NCBI RefSeq assembly: GCF_039525805.1
Contig: NZ_BAAAHZ010000014.1
DNA: 64,000 bases
Strand: one strand, 5' to 3'
Source: Dietzia natronolimnaea
Lineage (GTDB): Bacteria; Actinomycetota; Actinomycetes; Mycobacteriales; Mycobacteriaceae
A program made the translations under genes and the position numbers. The notes beneath the pieces are model-generated. The model ran no database searches. It was not told where the DNA came from and was given only the letters and a program-made list of their open reading frames with translations. The first letter of the stretch is position 1. The number at the start of each line of letters is the position of its first letter. This document shows positions 44,147 to 52,874 of this stretch, piece after piece.

Positions 44147-44629
44147 ATGACCGACACCCCCACCGGATTCGTCCCCACCGCCGACCTCGTCGACGAGATC
44201 GGCGAGGGCGTCCGGAGTTGCGACACCCAGTTCCGCGACCTCGGCGGCCGCACCGAGTTCTTCGGACCGGTCTCCACGGTCCGGTGCTTCCAGGACAACG
44301 CGCTGCTCAAGAGCGTTCTGGGTGAGCCCGGAGAGGGTCGGGTCCTGGTGATCGACGGTGATGCGAGTGTGCACACGGCGCTCGTCGGCGACCTCATCGC
44401 GGAACTCGGTCGATCCAACGGATGGGCCGGCGTGGTGGTCCACGGCGCGATCCGCGACTCCGCGGTGATCGGCACGATGGACTTCGGGTGCAAGGCCCTC
44501 GGGACCAACCCCCGCAAGTCGTCCAAGACGGGCGCCGGGGAGCGGGATGTCACCGTGAGTTTCGGCGGGGTCGACTTCGTCCCCGGCGACTTGCTCTACG
44601 CGGACTCCGACGGGATCGTGGTGCGCTGA
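44147..44629 (+). CDS. rraA: RraA-family protein (HMG/oxaloacetate aldolase or RNase E regulator type)
   Basis: 160 residues with a very strong ribosome-binding site (AGGAGGG) before ATG 44147. The family pattern is complete: TADLVDEIGEG, GPVSTVRCFQDN, GWAGVVVHGAIRDSAVIG with the metal/substrate Arg-Asp pair, and DLLYADSDGIVV. E. coli RraA inhibits RNase E, but most actinobacterial members are annotated by homology only and many relatives are 4-hydroxy-4-methyl-2-oxoglutarate aldolases. It is cytoplasmic and forms trimers in the family. Confidence 0.9.
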   Translation: MTDTPTGFVPTADLVDEIGEGVRSCDTQFRDLGGRTEFFGPVSTVRCFQDNALLKSVLGEPGEGRVLVIDGDASVHTALVGDLIAELGRSNGWAGVVVHGAIRDSAVIGTMDFGCKALGTNPRKSSKTGAGERDVTVSFGGVDFVPGDLLYADSDGIVVR

Positions 44630-44690
44630 CCCCGGCGCGCACCCCACGCCGGGGCGTGGCGGCCGACGGGGTCGCCGAGCGGTCAGCGGA

Positions 44691-45074
44691 TCAGGACGCG
44701 CCCGCGAAGGTGCCGACCGAGCCGACCGACAGCTCGCCGATCGAGGCCTCCGGCCCGTAACTGCCCAACGACCCGGGCGCGTACGACCCGGTCGAGTTGG
44801 GCACGTCGACGGAGAGGACGACGGACCCGGTGTTGATGAGCGTCGTCAGCAGGTTCATCAGCGAGCCTGTGCCGAGGGAGCCGTAGCCCAGACTGCCGAG
44901 CGCGTCGATGGTCGCGGGATCGACCGACATGCACCGGGCGCCGTTCATCGTCTGGATCCACACGCAGAACGGGTCCGTCGGTTCCTCGGGCGCCGCCGTC
45001 GCCGACCCGGCCCCGGCGAGCAGGGCGGTGGCCATCAGAGCGGACGACGCCGCGGCGAGCAGGGTGGTGCGCAT
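44691..45074 (-). CDS. Small secreted GSL-motif protein
   Basis: 127 residues from ATG at 45074 after GGAGG; the longer open frame lacks these features. A signal peptide (RTTLLAAASSALMATALLAGAGSATA) is cleaved before APEEPTD. The mature part begins with a Cys pair (FCVWIQTMNGARCMS), which could form a disulfide, and continues with GSL/GSV/GSY triplets (LGSLGYGSLGTGSLMN, YAPGSLGSYGPE, LSVGSVG). It lacks the PNGRG module and the LAATG anchor of the larger members. Likely free or loosely wall-bound. Unknown function. Confidence 0.8.
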   Translation of the reverse strand: MRTTLLAAASSALMATALLAGAGSATAAPEEPTDPFCVWIQTMNGARCMSVDPATIDALGSLGYGSLGTGSLMNLLTTLINTGSVVLSVDVPNSTGSYAPGSLGSYGPEASIGELSVGSVGTFAGAS

Positions 45075-45172
45075 GTCAGGGAACCTCCGGGTAGGCACCC
45101 CACCCGGGCGTGGGGCTGTCCTCACGAAGTGTAACGGGTATCACACCGTCCGCGACCGGCGCCCCGGACGGG

Positions 45173-45727
45173 TCATGCCTCGCGTCTGATCCACCGCAGG
45201 AGCGGGCCGAGGGAGACCCGGTCGGTGAGATCCAGCCCGCCCAGCTCGAGCATCGACTGCTCCTCCGGGGTGAGATCCGGTTTGCGGCGCAGTGCCGCCA
45301 GCGCGGTCTTGATCCCCAGCCGCTGCCGGAACCCGAGTTGGTCGGGGGTCACCACGCCGCGCAACTGGAACAGCTTGAGGTCCCGGAGCTGAACGGCGGA
45401 GAACTCGCTCGACATCAGGTCGATCCGGGCGTCGTCGGTGACCGGGGTGGGGCCCACCATGACGACGGCGACCCGTCGACCGGCCTCCACGAGCGCCTCC
45501 CAGTTGTCCTTGATGAACCCCGAGCCGCCCAGACCGCCACCCGGACGCATGCCCGTCACCAGGACCACCGTCCCGGCCACCACGAGCTCGGCGGGATCCA
45601 CGGCGTCGTGGTGGGAGCTGCGGGCGTCGAACTCCTCCGCCAACCAGTCCGCGTAGCGGCGGGCCCCCGGGTCGTCGTCGTGCAGCACCACCGGGGCCGG
45701 CACGGCGCCGGACGTCATCTCGTTCAC
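45173..45727 (-). CDS. Flavodoxin-like domain protein, unknown function
   Basis: 184 residues; ATG at 45727 used, with a second ATG three codons later. The order of strands and the VLVTGMRPGGGLGGSGFIKDN stretch with a following VAVVMVGPTPV strand resemble flavodoxin-like/HemG-type proteins annotated in Corynebacteriales, but no firm FMN loop is seen. The C-terminal part (RLGIKTALAALRRKPDLT) is helical and basic. It overlaps the S4-domain gene by 4 bp (ATGA), so the pair forms one transcript. Confidence 0.65.
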   Translation of the reverse strand: MNEMTSGAVPAPVVLHDDDPGARRYADWLAEEFDARSSHHDAVDPAELVVAGTVVLVTGMRPGGGLGGSGFIKDNWEALVEAGRRVAVVMVGPTPVTDDARIDLMSSEFSAVQLRDLKLFQLRGVVTPDQLGFRQRLGIKTALAALRRKPDLTPEEQSMLELGGLDLTDRVSLGPLLRWIRREA

Positions 45728-46023
45728 TGAGGCCTCCCCTGCCCGTCACGGGCGACCACGCGGGCCGCGCGGCCACCGAACGCCACCACGTCGCCGTCGG
45801 CCAGTCCGCGACCGCGCCGCACGTCGACCTCCCCGTTGACGCTGACCGCGCCCGCCGCGACGGCGTCCTTGGCCTCCGCCCCCGAATCGAGCAGCGAGGC
45901 CAGCTTGAGGAACTGGCCGAGCGTGAGCTTGCTGCCCAGATCACATTCGACGTCGTCCACTGGTGGACCGGCCGGCGGTGTCACCCGCGCGGCCCGTCCG
46001 CGTCCTGCGATATGGCGGCTCAT
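45724..46023 (-). CDS. S4-domain RNA-binding protein
   Basis: 99 residues from ATG at 46023. An S4 fold is recognisable: LTLGQFLKLASLLDSGAEAKDAVAAGAVSVNGE with the alpha-L motif, then VRRGRGLADGDVV. It matches the YbcJ/RqcH-partner-like stand-alone S4 proteins that bind structured RNA. The first ~30 residues are basic and flexible. Overlap with the downstream flavodoxin-like gene suggests co-translation. Confidence 0.85.
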   Translation of the reverse strand: MSRHIAGRGRAARVTPPAGPPVDDVECDLGSKLTLGQFLKLASLLDSGAEAKDAVAAGAVSVNGEVDVRRGRGLADGDVVAFGGRAARVVARDGQGRPQ

Positions 46024-46048
46024 ACCGCCGAGCCTATCGGCCCAATCG

Positions 46049-46432
46049 TCAGGGGGCGGGACCCGAGGGTGGGGCCTGCTCCTCCGGTGGCGCCGCACGA
46101 CCACGCCTCGTGACCAGGGCCAGACCCAACCCGCCGGCGATGAGGACCGCGGCGGCCAGGCCCAGCGCGACGGTCTGCACCCCGGAGATGCCCAGGGAGG
46201 ACGAGTCCGGGCCGTCCCCGACGTCCGGCGAGTCCCCCTCCACCGGGAGCGGGGGGAGTTCGCTGAGCACCGGGAGATCGGTCACCTCGACCCTCGCCCC
46301 GGAGCCGGTCCCCTGTGCGGAGGCCGCGGGCCCGCCGATCATCGCGACCGACAGCCACAGCGCGACCACGAGCGCCACGACCAGGCCGACGAACACGGCA
46401 CCGGACACGGCGGCAGGGCGACGGCGGACCAT
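46049..46432 (-). CDS. Small bitopic envelope protein
   Basis: 127 residues with two membrane segments: one near the start (VSGAVFVGLVVALVVALWLSV) and one near the end (VALGLAAAVLIAGGLGLALV) closed by TRRGR. The loop between is ~55 residues, acidic and Ser/Gly/Pro-rich (LPPLPVEGDSPDVGDGPDSSS), and includes an LPPLP stretch also seen in the GSL proteins. No known family recognised. It sits on the same strand between gltD and the S4 gene, with an AT-rich upstream region (46470-46510). Confidence 0.62.
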   Translation of the reverse strand: MVRRRPAAVSGAVFVGLVVALVVALWLSVAMIGGPAASAQGTGSGARVEVTDLPVLSELPPLPVEGDSPDVGDGPDSSSLGISGVQTVALGLAAAVLIAGGLGLALVTRRGRAAPPEEQAPPSGPAP

Positions 46433-46545
46433 GTATGCCTTCCGTGACGGCGGCCGGGGTGGCCTGGATCGAATTGCCTCACATCTTAGGTTCTATTAAG
46501 GCGAAACGATACCCCGCCGTGCTCCCCCGGGCGCGCGTCCCCCGG

Positions 46546-48018
46546 TCAGCGCTGTGCGACGTCCGTGGGTCGAACGGGCGACGGGAGGGCCGTCTCCCCC
46601 ATGAGGAAGCGGTCGACCGAGGCCGCGGCGGCGCGCCCCTCGGCGATCGCCCACACGATCAGGGACTGGCCACGTCCCATGTCCCCGGCGACGAACACAC
46701 CGTCGACGTTGGTGGCGTACGTGTCGTCCCTGTCGACGTTGCCCCGGTCGCTGAAGTCCACGCCCAGGTCGGAGCACAATCCGGTCTTCTGCGCGCCCGT
46801 GAACCCCATGGCCAGCAGGACCAGGTCCGCCGGGTACTCGAAGTCGGTGCCGGGCACCGCCTCGAAGCGCCCGTCGACCATCTTGACCTCGGAACCCTTG
46901 AGCGCCGTCACGTGGCCGCCCTCGCCGAGGAACTCGGCGGTGGAGACGCTGTAGACCCGCTCGCCGTTCTCCTCGTGCGCAGACGCCGTGCGGAACATCA
47001 GCGGGTACACGGGCCACGGGGTCGAGGCGGCACGGGTGGCGGGCGGCCTCGGCATGATCTCGAAGCTCTTGACCGACTTCGCACCCTGGCGGGTGGCCGT
47101 TCCCAGGCAGTCGGCGCCGGTGTCGCCGCCGCCGATGATGATCACGTGCTTATCCCGTGCGTGGATCTCGGGCAGGCCGTCGGAGTCCACCACCGGGTCA
47201 CCGACCGCGGCCTTGTTGGCCAGCGGCAGGTAGTCCATCGCCTGGTGGATCCCGTCGAGCTCGCGGCCCGGGACCGGGAGATCCCGTCGCATGGTGGCGC
47301 CGCCACAGAGGACGACCGCGTCGAACTCGCCGCGCAGCTGCGAGGCGGTGATGTCCTTGCCCACGTTGACGCCGGTACGGAAGACCGTGCCCTCCGCCTC
47401 CATCTGGGTGAGGCGCCGGTCGATGATCTCCTTCTCCATCTTGAACTCGGGGATCCCGTAGCGCATCAGACCACCGATACGGTCATCGCGCTCGAAGACC
47501 GTCACCGAGTGCCCGGCGCGGGTGAGCTGCTGTGCGGCCGCCAACCCGGCCGGGCCGGAACCCACGACCGCCACCGACTGGCCGGTGCGGAACGAGGGGA
47601 TCACCGGATCCATGGGACCGTCCTCCCATGCCTTCTCGGCGATCTCCACCTCGATCTGCTTGATCGTCACCGCCGGCTGGTTGATTCCCAGGACGCAGGA
47701 GCCCTCACACGGGGCCGGGCAGAGCCGCCCCGTGAACTCGGGGAAGTTGTTGGTGGCGTGGAGACGATCCACCGCCGCGTCCCACCGCCCGCGGTGCACG
47801 AGGTCGTTCCACTCCGGGATGATGTTGCCGAGCGGGCAACCCTGGTGACAGAACGGGATGCCGCAGCCCATGCAGCGACTGGCCTGGGTCTTCAGGTCGT
47901 CCTCCGGGAGGGTGGTCGACTCGTAGACCTCCTTCCAGTCCATGATCCGCAGATCCACCGGACGACGCTCGGGGAGCTCCCGTTCGGTGTGCTTGAGAAA
48001 GCCCTTCGGGTCAGCCAT
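46546..48018 (-). CDS. gltD: Glutamate synthase, small subunit
   Basis: 490 residues. Two N-terminal Cys clusters (CMGCGIPFCHQGCP and CPAPCEGSCVLG) hold the iron-sulfur centres; FAD (VVGSGPAGLAAAQQL) and NADPH (IIGGGDTGADC) binding motifs follow. It passes electrons from NADPH to the large subunit, which makes two glutamates from 2-oxoglutarate and glutamine. The start overlaps the gltB end by 8 bases, giving a gltBD operon. Confidence 0.97.
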   Translation of the reverse strand: MADPKGFLKHTERELPERRPVDLRIMDWKEVYESTTLPEDDLKTQASRCMGCGIPFCHQGCPLGNIIPEWNDLVHRGRWDAAVDRLHATNNFPEFTGRLCPAPCEGSCVLGINQPAVTIKQIEVEIAEKAWEDGPMDPVIPSFRTGQSVAVVGSGPAGLAAAQQLTRAGHSVTVFERDDRIGGLMRYGIPEFKMEKEIIDRRLTQMEAEGTVFRTGVNVGKDITASQLRGEFDAVVLCGGATMRRDLPVPGRELDGIHQAMDYLPLANKAAVGDPVVDSDGLPEIHARDKHVIIIGGGDTGADCLGTATRQGAKSVKSFEIMPRPPATRAASTPWPVYPLMFRTASAHEENGERVYSVSTAEFLGEGGHVTALKGSEVKMVDGRFEAVPGTDFEYPADLVLLAMGFTGAQKTGLCSDLGVDFSDRGNVDRDDTYATNVDGVFVAGDMGRGQSLIVWAIAEGRAAAASVDRFLMGETALPSPVRPTDVAQR

Positions 48019-51000
48019 TTGCGGCCTCCATGATCGCCTCGTCCACGTTGCGTCCGTCCTTCTCCGCCTGCTCGATGGCGAGCAGCACGCGCTTGTAGTC
48101 GCGCGGCATGATCTTGACGAAGTGATTCACGTTCTGCGCCCAACCGGACAGGATCTCCCGCGCCCGGGTCGAATCGGTCTCGGCGGCGTGCCGCTCGACG
48201 ATCCGGTGCAGGAACTCGACGTCCTCCGTCAGCAGTTCCTCGATCTCGACGAGCTCGTCGTTGAGGTTCACGGGCAGCTGCCCGTCCGGGTCGTAGAAGT
48301 ACGCGACACCGCCCGACATGCCGGCGGCCACGTTGCGCCCGGTCGACCCGAGCACCACGACCTGACCACCCGTCATGTACTCGCACGCGTGGTCACCCAC
48401 GCCCTCGACCACAGCGGTGACGCCGGAGTTGCGGACGCAGAAGCGCTCGCCCACCATTCCCCGCAGGTAGATCTCACCGCTGGTCGCGCCGTAACAGATC
48501 ACGTTCCCGGCGATGATGTTGTCCTCCGCCACGAAGTCCGGGGCCGCGTCCAGGGCGGGCCGGACCACGATCCGACCACCCGACAGTCCCTTGCCCACGT
48601 AGTCGTTGGCGTCACCGAAGACACGCTGGGTCACGCCGGCGGCGAGGAACGCCCCGAACGAGTTGCCCGCCGAACCGGTGAAGGTGAGGTCGATGGACCC
48701 GTCCGGCAGGCCTGCGGCCCCGTACGCCTTGGAGATCTCGTGGCTGAGCATGGTGCCGACCGAGCGGTTGACGTTGCAGATCGGGTACCGACCGGTGGCC
48801 GGGCCGGACGACGGGTCGACGAGCACCGAACGGAAGTCCTCGATGAGCGTGCGGTCGAGCACTCCCTCCAGCTTGTGGTCCTGCTGCTTGGTGCAGCGCA
48901 GGTCCTGGTGCATGAAGGGCGAGTCCGCCTGGGCGAAGACCGGCTCGAGGTCCAGCTTGGCCGCCCGCTTGTTGTGGGCGAACGCACGGGACTTGTCGAG
49001 GCACTCGGAGTGTCCGATCGCCTCGTCGAGGGACCGGAAGCCCAGCTCGGCGAGGTACTCGCGGACCTCCTCCGCGACGAACTCCATGAAGTTCACCACG
49101 TACTCGGCCTTGCCGTTGAACCGCTCGCGCAGCACCGGGTTCTGGGTGGCCACACCCACCGGGCAGGTGTCGAGGTGGCAGACGCGCATCATGACGCAGC
49201 CGGCCACGACGAGCGGCGCGGTGGCGAACCCGAACTCCTCGCCACCGAGCAGCGCCGCCACGATCACGTCGCGCCCCGTCTTGAGCTGCCCGTCGACCTG
49301 GACGACGATCCGGTCGCGGAGCCCGTTGACCAGCAGCGTCTGCTGGGTCTCGGCCAGGCCCAGCTCCCACGGTCCACCGGCGTGCTTGAGCGAGGTCAGC
49401 GGCGAGGCACCCGTGCCTCCGTCGTGGCCCGAGATCAGCACCACGTCGGCGTGTGTCTTGGACACGCCCGTCGCGACGGTTCCCACGCCCTGCTCGGCGA
49501 CGAGCTTGACGTGGATCCGAGCCTCGGGGTTGGCGTTCTTCAGGTCATAGATGAGCTGCGCCAGGTCCTCGATCGAGTAGATGTCGTGGTGCGGCGGGGG
49601 CGAGATCAACCCGACGCCCGGCGTGGAGCCACGGACCTCGGCCACCCAGGGGTACACCTTGCCCGGCGGCAGCTGGCCGCCCTCGCCCGGCTTGGCGCCC
49701 TGGGCCATCTTGATCTGGATGTCGGTACAGTTGGCCAGGTAGTTGCTGGTCACACCGAACCGGCCGGAGGCGACCTGCTTGATGGCCGACCGGCGCCAGT
49801 CCCCGTTGGGGTCGGGGCTGAACCTGGCGATCGACTCGCCGCCCTCACCCGAGTTGGACCGGGCGTGCAGGCGGTTCATCGCGATCGCGAGGGTCTCGTG
49901 CGCCTCCGCGGAGATGGAGCCGTAGCTCATCGCCCCGGTGGAGAACCGCTTGACGATCTCCGACACCGGCTCGACCTCGTCGATCGACACCGGCGGGCGG
50001 GTGCTCTTGAGCTCGAACAGACCGCGCAGCGTGGCGAGACGCTCCGATTGGTCGTCGACGAGCCGCGAGTACTCCTTGAAGATCTCGTATCGGCCGGACC
50101 GCGTGGAGTGCTGGAGCTTGAACACCGTGTCCGGGTTGAACAGGTGGTACTCGCCCTCGCGCCGCCACTGGTACTCGCCACCGATCTCGAGCTCGCGGTG
50201 GGCGGCCTCCTCGGGACGCGGCAGGAAGGCGAAGCGGTGCCGACGGGCCACGTCCTCGGCGATCTCGTCGAGGCCGATCCCGTCGATCGGGCTGACCGAG
50301 CCGGTGAAGTACTCGTCGCACAGTTCCTGCGACAGCCCGGTGATGTCGAACAGCTGGGCGCCGGTGTAGGAGGCGAGCGTGGAGATGCCCATCTTGGACA
50401 TCACCTTGAGCACGCCCTTGGCGGCCGCCTTGCGGTAGTTGGCGCAGGCCTCGACCGTGTCGATCCCGGCGAGGTCGCCCGTCTTGACGAGCTCGTCGAT
50501 CGACTCGAAGGCCATGTAGGGGTTGATGGCGTTGGCTCCGTAGCCGAACAGCACCGCCATGTGGTGCACCTCGCGGGCGTCGCCCGACTCCACCACGAGG
50601 CTGACCCGGGTGCGGGTCTTCTCGCGGACGAGGTGGTGATGCACGGCGGAGGTCAACAGCAGCGACGGGATGGGCGCGTTGCGCTCGTCGGACTCACGGT
50701 CCGAGAGCACGATGACGGCGGCACCGTCCTCGATCGCGTCCGAGACCTCGCGCCGGATGCGGTCCAGCGCGATGCGCAGGCCCCGCCCGCCGTGGGCGAC
50801 GTTGTACAGACCGCGGACGGTCACCGCGCGAAGCGCCGGGCGGGAGTCCCCCGCCGCCCGCAGCGTGGCGAGCTCGGTGTTGCCCAGGATCGGGTTGTCG
50901 AGCTTGATCTGCCGACAGGAGTCCGGGCCGGGGTTGATGAGGTCACCCTCGGGACCGAGCGTCACCCCGTAGCTCGTGACGAGCTCCTCGCGGATGGCGT

Positions 51001-52612
51001 CGAGCGGCGGGTTGGTGACCTGCGCGAACCGCTGGGCGAAGTAGTCGAACAGCATCCGGGCCCGCTGGGACAGCACGGGAAGCGGGGTGTCGGTACCCAT
51101 CGACCCGGTCGCCTCTGCGCCGACACCGGCCATCGGGGAGACGAGGATGCGGAGCTCCTCCTCGGTGTAGCCGAAGACCCGCTGCCGCAGCACCACGCGC
51201 TCGTGGCTCATGATCTCCTGGCTGACCTGGGGGAGGTCGCCGAGTCGGACCATGCCCTCGTCGAGCCACTGCTGGTAGGGGTGCTCGGCGGCGAGCTGCT
51301 CCTTGATCTCCTGGTCGTCGATGATCCGCCCCGCGGCGGTGTCGACCAGGAACATGCGGCCGGGCCGCAGGCGGGTCTTGGTGACCACCTTGTCCTGCGG
51401 GATGTCCAGGACGCCGACCTCGGAGGCCATGACGACGAGACCGTCGTCGGTGACCCAGATCCGCGAGGGGCGCAGGCCGTTGCGGTCGAGAACCGCTCCG
51501 ATCACGGTGCCGTCGGTGAAGGTGATCGACGCCGGACCGTCCCATGCCTCCATGAGCGAGGCGTGGTACTCGTAGAACGCCCGCTTGGCGGGGTCCATGG
51601 TCTCGTGACGCTCCCAGGCCTCGGGCACCATCATGAGCACGGCGTGCGGAAGAGTGCGGCCGGCGAGGGTCAGCAGCTCGAGCGCCTCGTCGAACCGCGC
51701 GGTGTCCGATCCACCGGGGGTGCAGATGGGCAGGGCCGCCCACAGGTCCTCGATGTGCTCGCTCGACATGAGCGACTCACGGGCCCGCATCCAGTTCTCG
51801 TTGCCGCGGGCGGTGTTGATCTCCCCGTTGTGCGCGACGTAGCGGAACGGATGCGCGAGCGGCCAGGCCGGGAAGGTGTTGGTGGAGAAGCGGGAGTGGA
51901 CGATGCCCAGGGCGGACTCCACGCGCTCGTCCTGCAGGTCGAGGTAGAACTCGGGGAGCTGCTTCTCCGTGAGCATGCCCTTGTAGACGAAGGTCCGGGG
52001 GCTCAGTGACGGGAAGTACACGGTCTCCGAGCCCAGGTCGCCCTTGCCGGGCCCCTTGGATCCGAGCTCGTGCTCGCACCGCTTGCGGACCACGAAGCAC
52101 TTGCGCTCGAGTGCGAGCTCGGTGAGCAGGGCGCCGTCGGCACCCGCGGCCTTGACGAAGATCTGGTGGATGGTCGGCTGGGCGTCGCGGGAGATCGCGC
52201 CGACCGTCGAGTCGTCGACCGGGACCTCACGCCATCCGATGACAGTGACGCCCTGCTCGGCGGCGATCCTCTCCACCAGGCGCTTGGCGTCCATCGCCAG
52301 CATCCGTGACTGGGGGAGAAAGCAGAGGCCGGTCGCGTACGCACCGGCCTCGGGCAGTTCCAGGTCCTGCTCCTCGCGCATCACCTCGCGGAAGAACCGG
52401 TCCGGTACCTGGATCATCAGACCCGTGCCGTCACCGGTGTTCGCCTCGGCGCCGACAGCGCCCCGGTGCTCGAGGTTGACGAGCGCGGCGATCGCCTTCT
52501 CGACGATGTCCCGGGACTGACGTCCGTACATGTCCACGACGAACGCGACACCACAGGAATCGTGTTCATATTCAGGGCGGTACAGGCCTCTGGGGCCGGG
52601 AGTCGTCATCAT
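48011..52612 (-). CDS. gltB: Glutamate synthase, large subunit
   Basis: 1533 residues, normal length. After a short propeptide (MMTTPGPRGLYRPEYEHDS) the class II amidotransferase nucleophile is the Cys of CGVAF. The central domain is followed by the FMN domain (HDGGTGASPLTSLKHAGGPWE), the 3Fe-4S cluster (CHLDTCPVGVATQNP) and the C-terminal GXGXG beta-helix (VVEGVGDHACEYMTGG). Together with GltD it is the NADPH-GOGAT of ammonium assimilation. About 260 bases upstream are free of genes; an AT-rich spot near 52695-52710 (AAATAATATGGGG) could carry the promoter. Confidence 0.97.
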   Translation of the reverse strand: MMTTPGPRGLYRPEYEHDSCGVAFVVDMYGRQSRDIVEKAIAALVNLEHRGAVGAEANTGDGTGLMIQVPDRFFREVMREEQDLELPEAGAYATGLCFLPQSRMLAMDAKRLVERIAAEQGVTVIGWREVPVDDSTVGAISRDAQPTIHQIFVKAAGADGALLTELALERKCFVVRKRCEHELGSKGPGKGDLGSETVYFPSLSPRTFVYKGMLTEKQLPEFYLDLQDERVESALGIVHSRFSTNTFPAWPLAHPFRYVAHNGEINTARGNENWMRARESLMSSEHIEDLWAALPICTPGGSDTARFDEALELLTLAGRTLPHAVLMMVPEAWERHETMDPAKRAFYEYHASLMEAWDGPASITFTDGTVIGAVLDRNGLRPSRIWVTDDGLVVMASEVGVLDIPQDKVVTKTRLRPGRMFLVDTAAGRIIDDQEIKEQLAAEHPYQQWLDEGMVRLGDLPQVSQEIMSHERVVLRQRVFGYTEEELRILVSPMAGVGAEATGSMGTDTPLPVLSQRARMLFDYFAQRFAQVTNPPLDAIREELVTSYGVTLGPEGDLINPGPDSCRQIKLDNPILGNTELATLRAAGDSRPALRAVTVRGLYNVAHGGRGLRIALDRIRREVSDAIEDGAAVIVLSDRESDERNAPIPSLLLTSAVHHHLVREKTRTRVSLVVESGDAREVHHMAVLFGYGANAINPYMAFESIDELVKTGDLAGIDTVEACANYRKAAAKGVLKVMSKMGISTLASYTGAQLFDITGLSQELCDEYFTGSVSPIDGIGLDEIAEDVARRHRFAFLPRPEEAAHRELEIGGEYQWRREGEYHLFNPDTVFKLQHSTRSGRYEIFKEYSRLVDDQSERLATLRGLFELKSTRPPVSIDEVEPVSEIVKRFSTGAMSYGSISAEAHETLAIAMNRLHARSNSGEGGESIARFSPDPNGDWRRSAIKQVASGRFGVTSNYLANCTDIQIKMAQGAKPGEGGQLPPGKVYPWVAEVRGSTPGVGLISPPPHHDIYSIEDLAQLIYDLKNANPEARIHVKLVAEQGVGTVATGVSKTHADVVLISGHDGGTGASPLTSLKHAGGPWELGLAETQQTLLVNGLRDRIVVQVDGQLKTGRDVIVAALLGGEEFGFATAPLVVAGCVMMRVCHLDTCPVGVATQNPVLRERFNGKAEYVVNFMEFVAEEVREYLAELGFRSLDEAIGHSECLDKSRAFAHNKRAAKLDLEPVFAQADSPFMHQDLRCTKQQDHKLEGVLDRTLIEDFRSVLVDPSSGPATGRYPICNVNRSVGTMLSHEISKAYGAAGLPDGSIDLTFTGSAGNSFGAFLAAGVTQRVFGDANDYVGKGLSGGRIVVRPALDAAPDFVAEDNIIAGNVICYGATSGEIYLRGMVGERFCVRNSGVTAVVEGVGDHACEYMTGGQVVVLGSTGRNVAAGMSGGVAYFYDPDGQLPVNLNDELVEIEELLTEDVEFLHRIVERHAAETDSTRAREILSGWAQNVNHFVKIMPRDYKRVLLAIEQAEKDGRNVDEAIMEAANG

Positions 52613-52821
52613 CTGCTCGCCTTCGTTTGTCGACGGGCGGACTCCGTGGTGGCTGGAGCACCCGCACTCAGATCACCGTGGTGCTCTGGCCCGCAAATAA
52701 TATGGGGAAAAGGGGGTAGCCGCACAATTGGGTTTCGTCAATCGACGCGGACTGACGTGGGACACGGATTCCACCCTGTGAGATTTCTCTCAGGTCACGG
52801 GCTCTCTCGCTCCCGAAATGG

Positions 52822-52864
52822 CAACTGCCCCGCTCCGAGTGGACCACTCGGAGCGGGGCAGTTG
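52822..52864 (-). terminator. Hairpin terminator after the large GSL gene
   Basis: A perfect 19-bp stem (52822-52840 with 52846-52864, CAACTGCCCCGCTCCGAGT) and 5-base loop GGACC lies 10 bases downstream of the minus-strand stop at 52875. It would also insulate the gltB promoter region. Confidence 0.9.
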
Positions 52865-52874
52865 GGGTGTCAGA

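Noticed and set aside
47942..52009. A 1355-codon open frame on the plus strand
   Set aside because: It lies antisense to gltB and part of gltD, whose protein motifs are unmistakable. High-GC coding strands leave long open frames on the opposite strand; the translated product has no recognisable domain.
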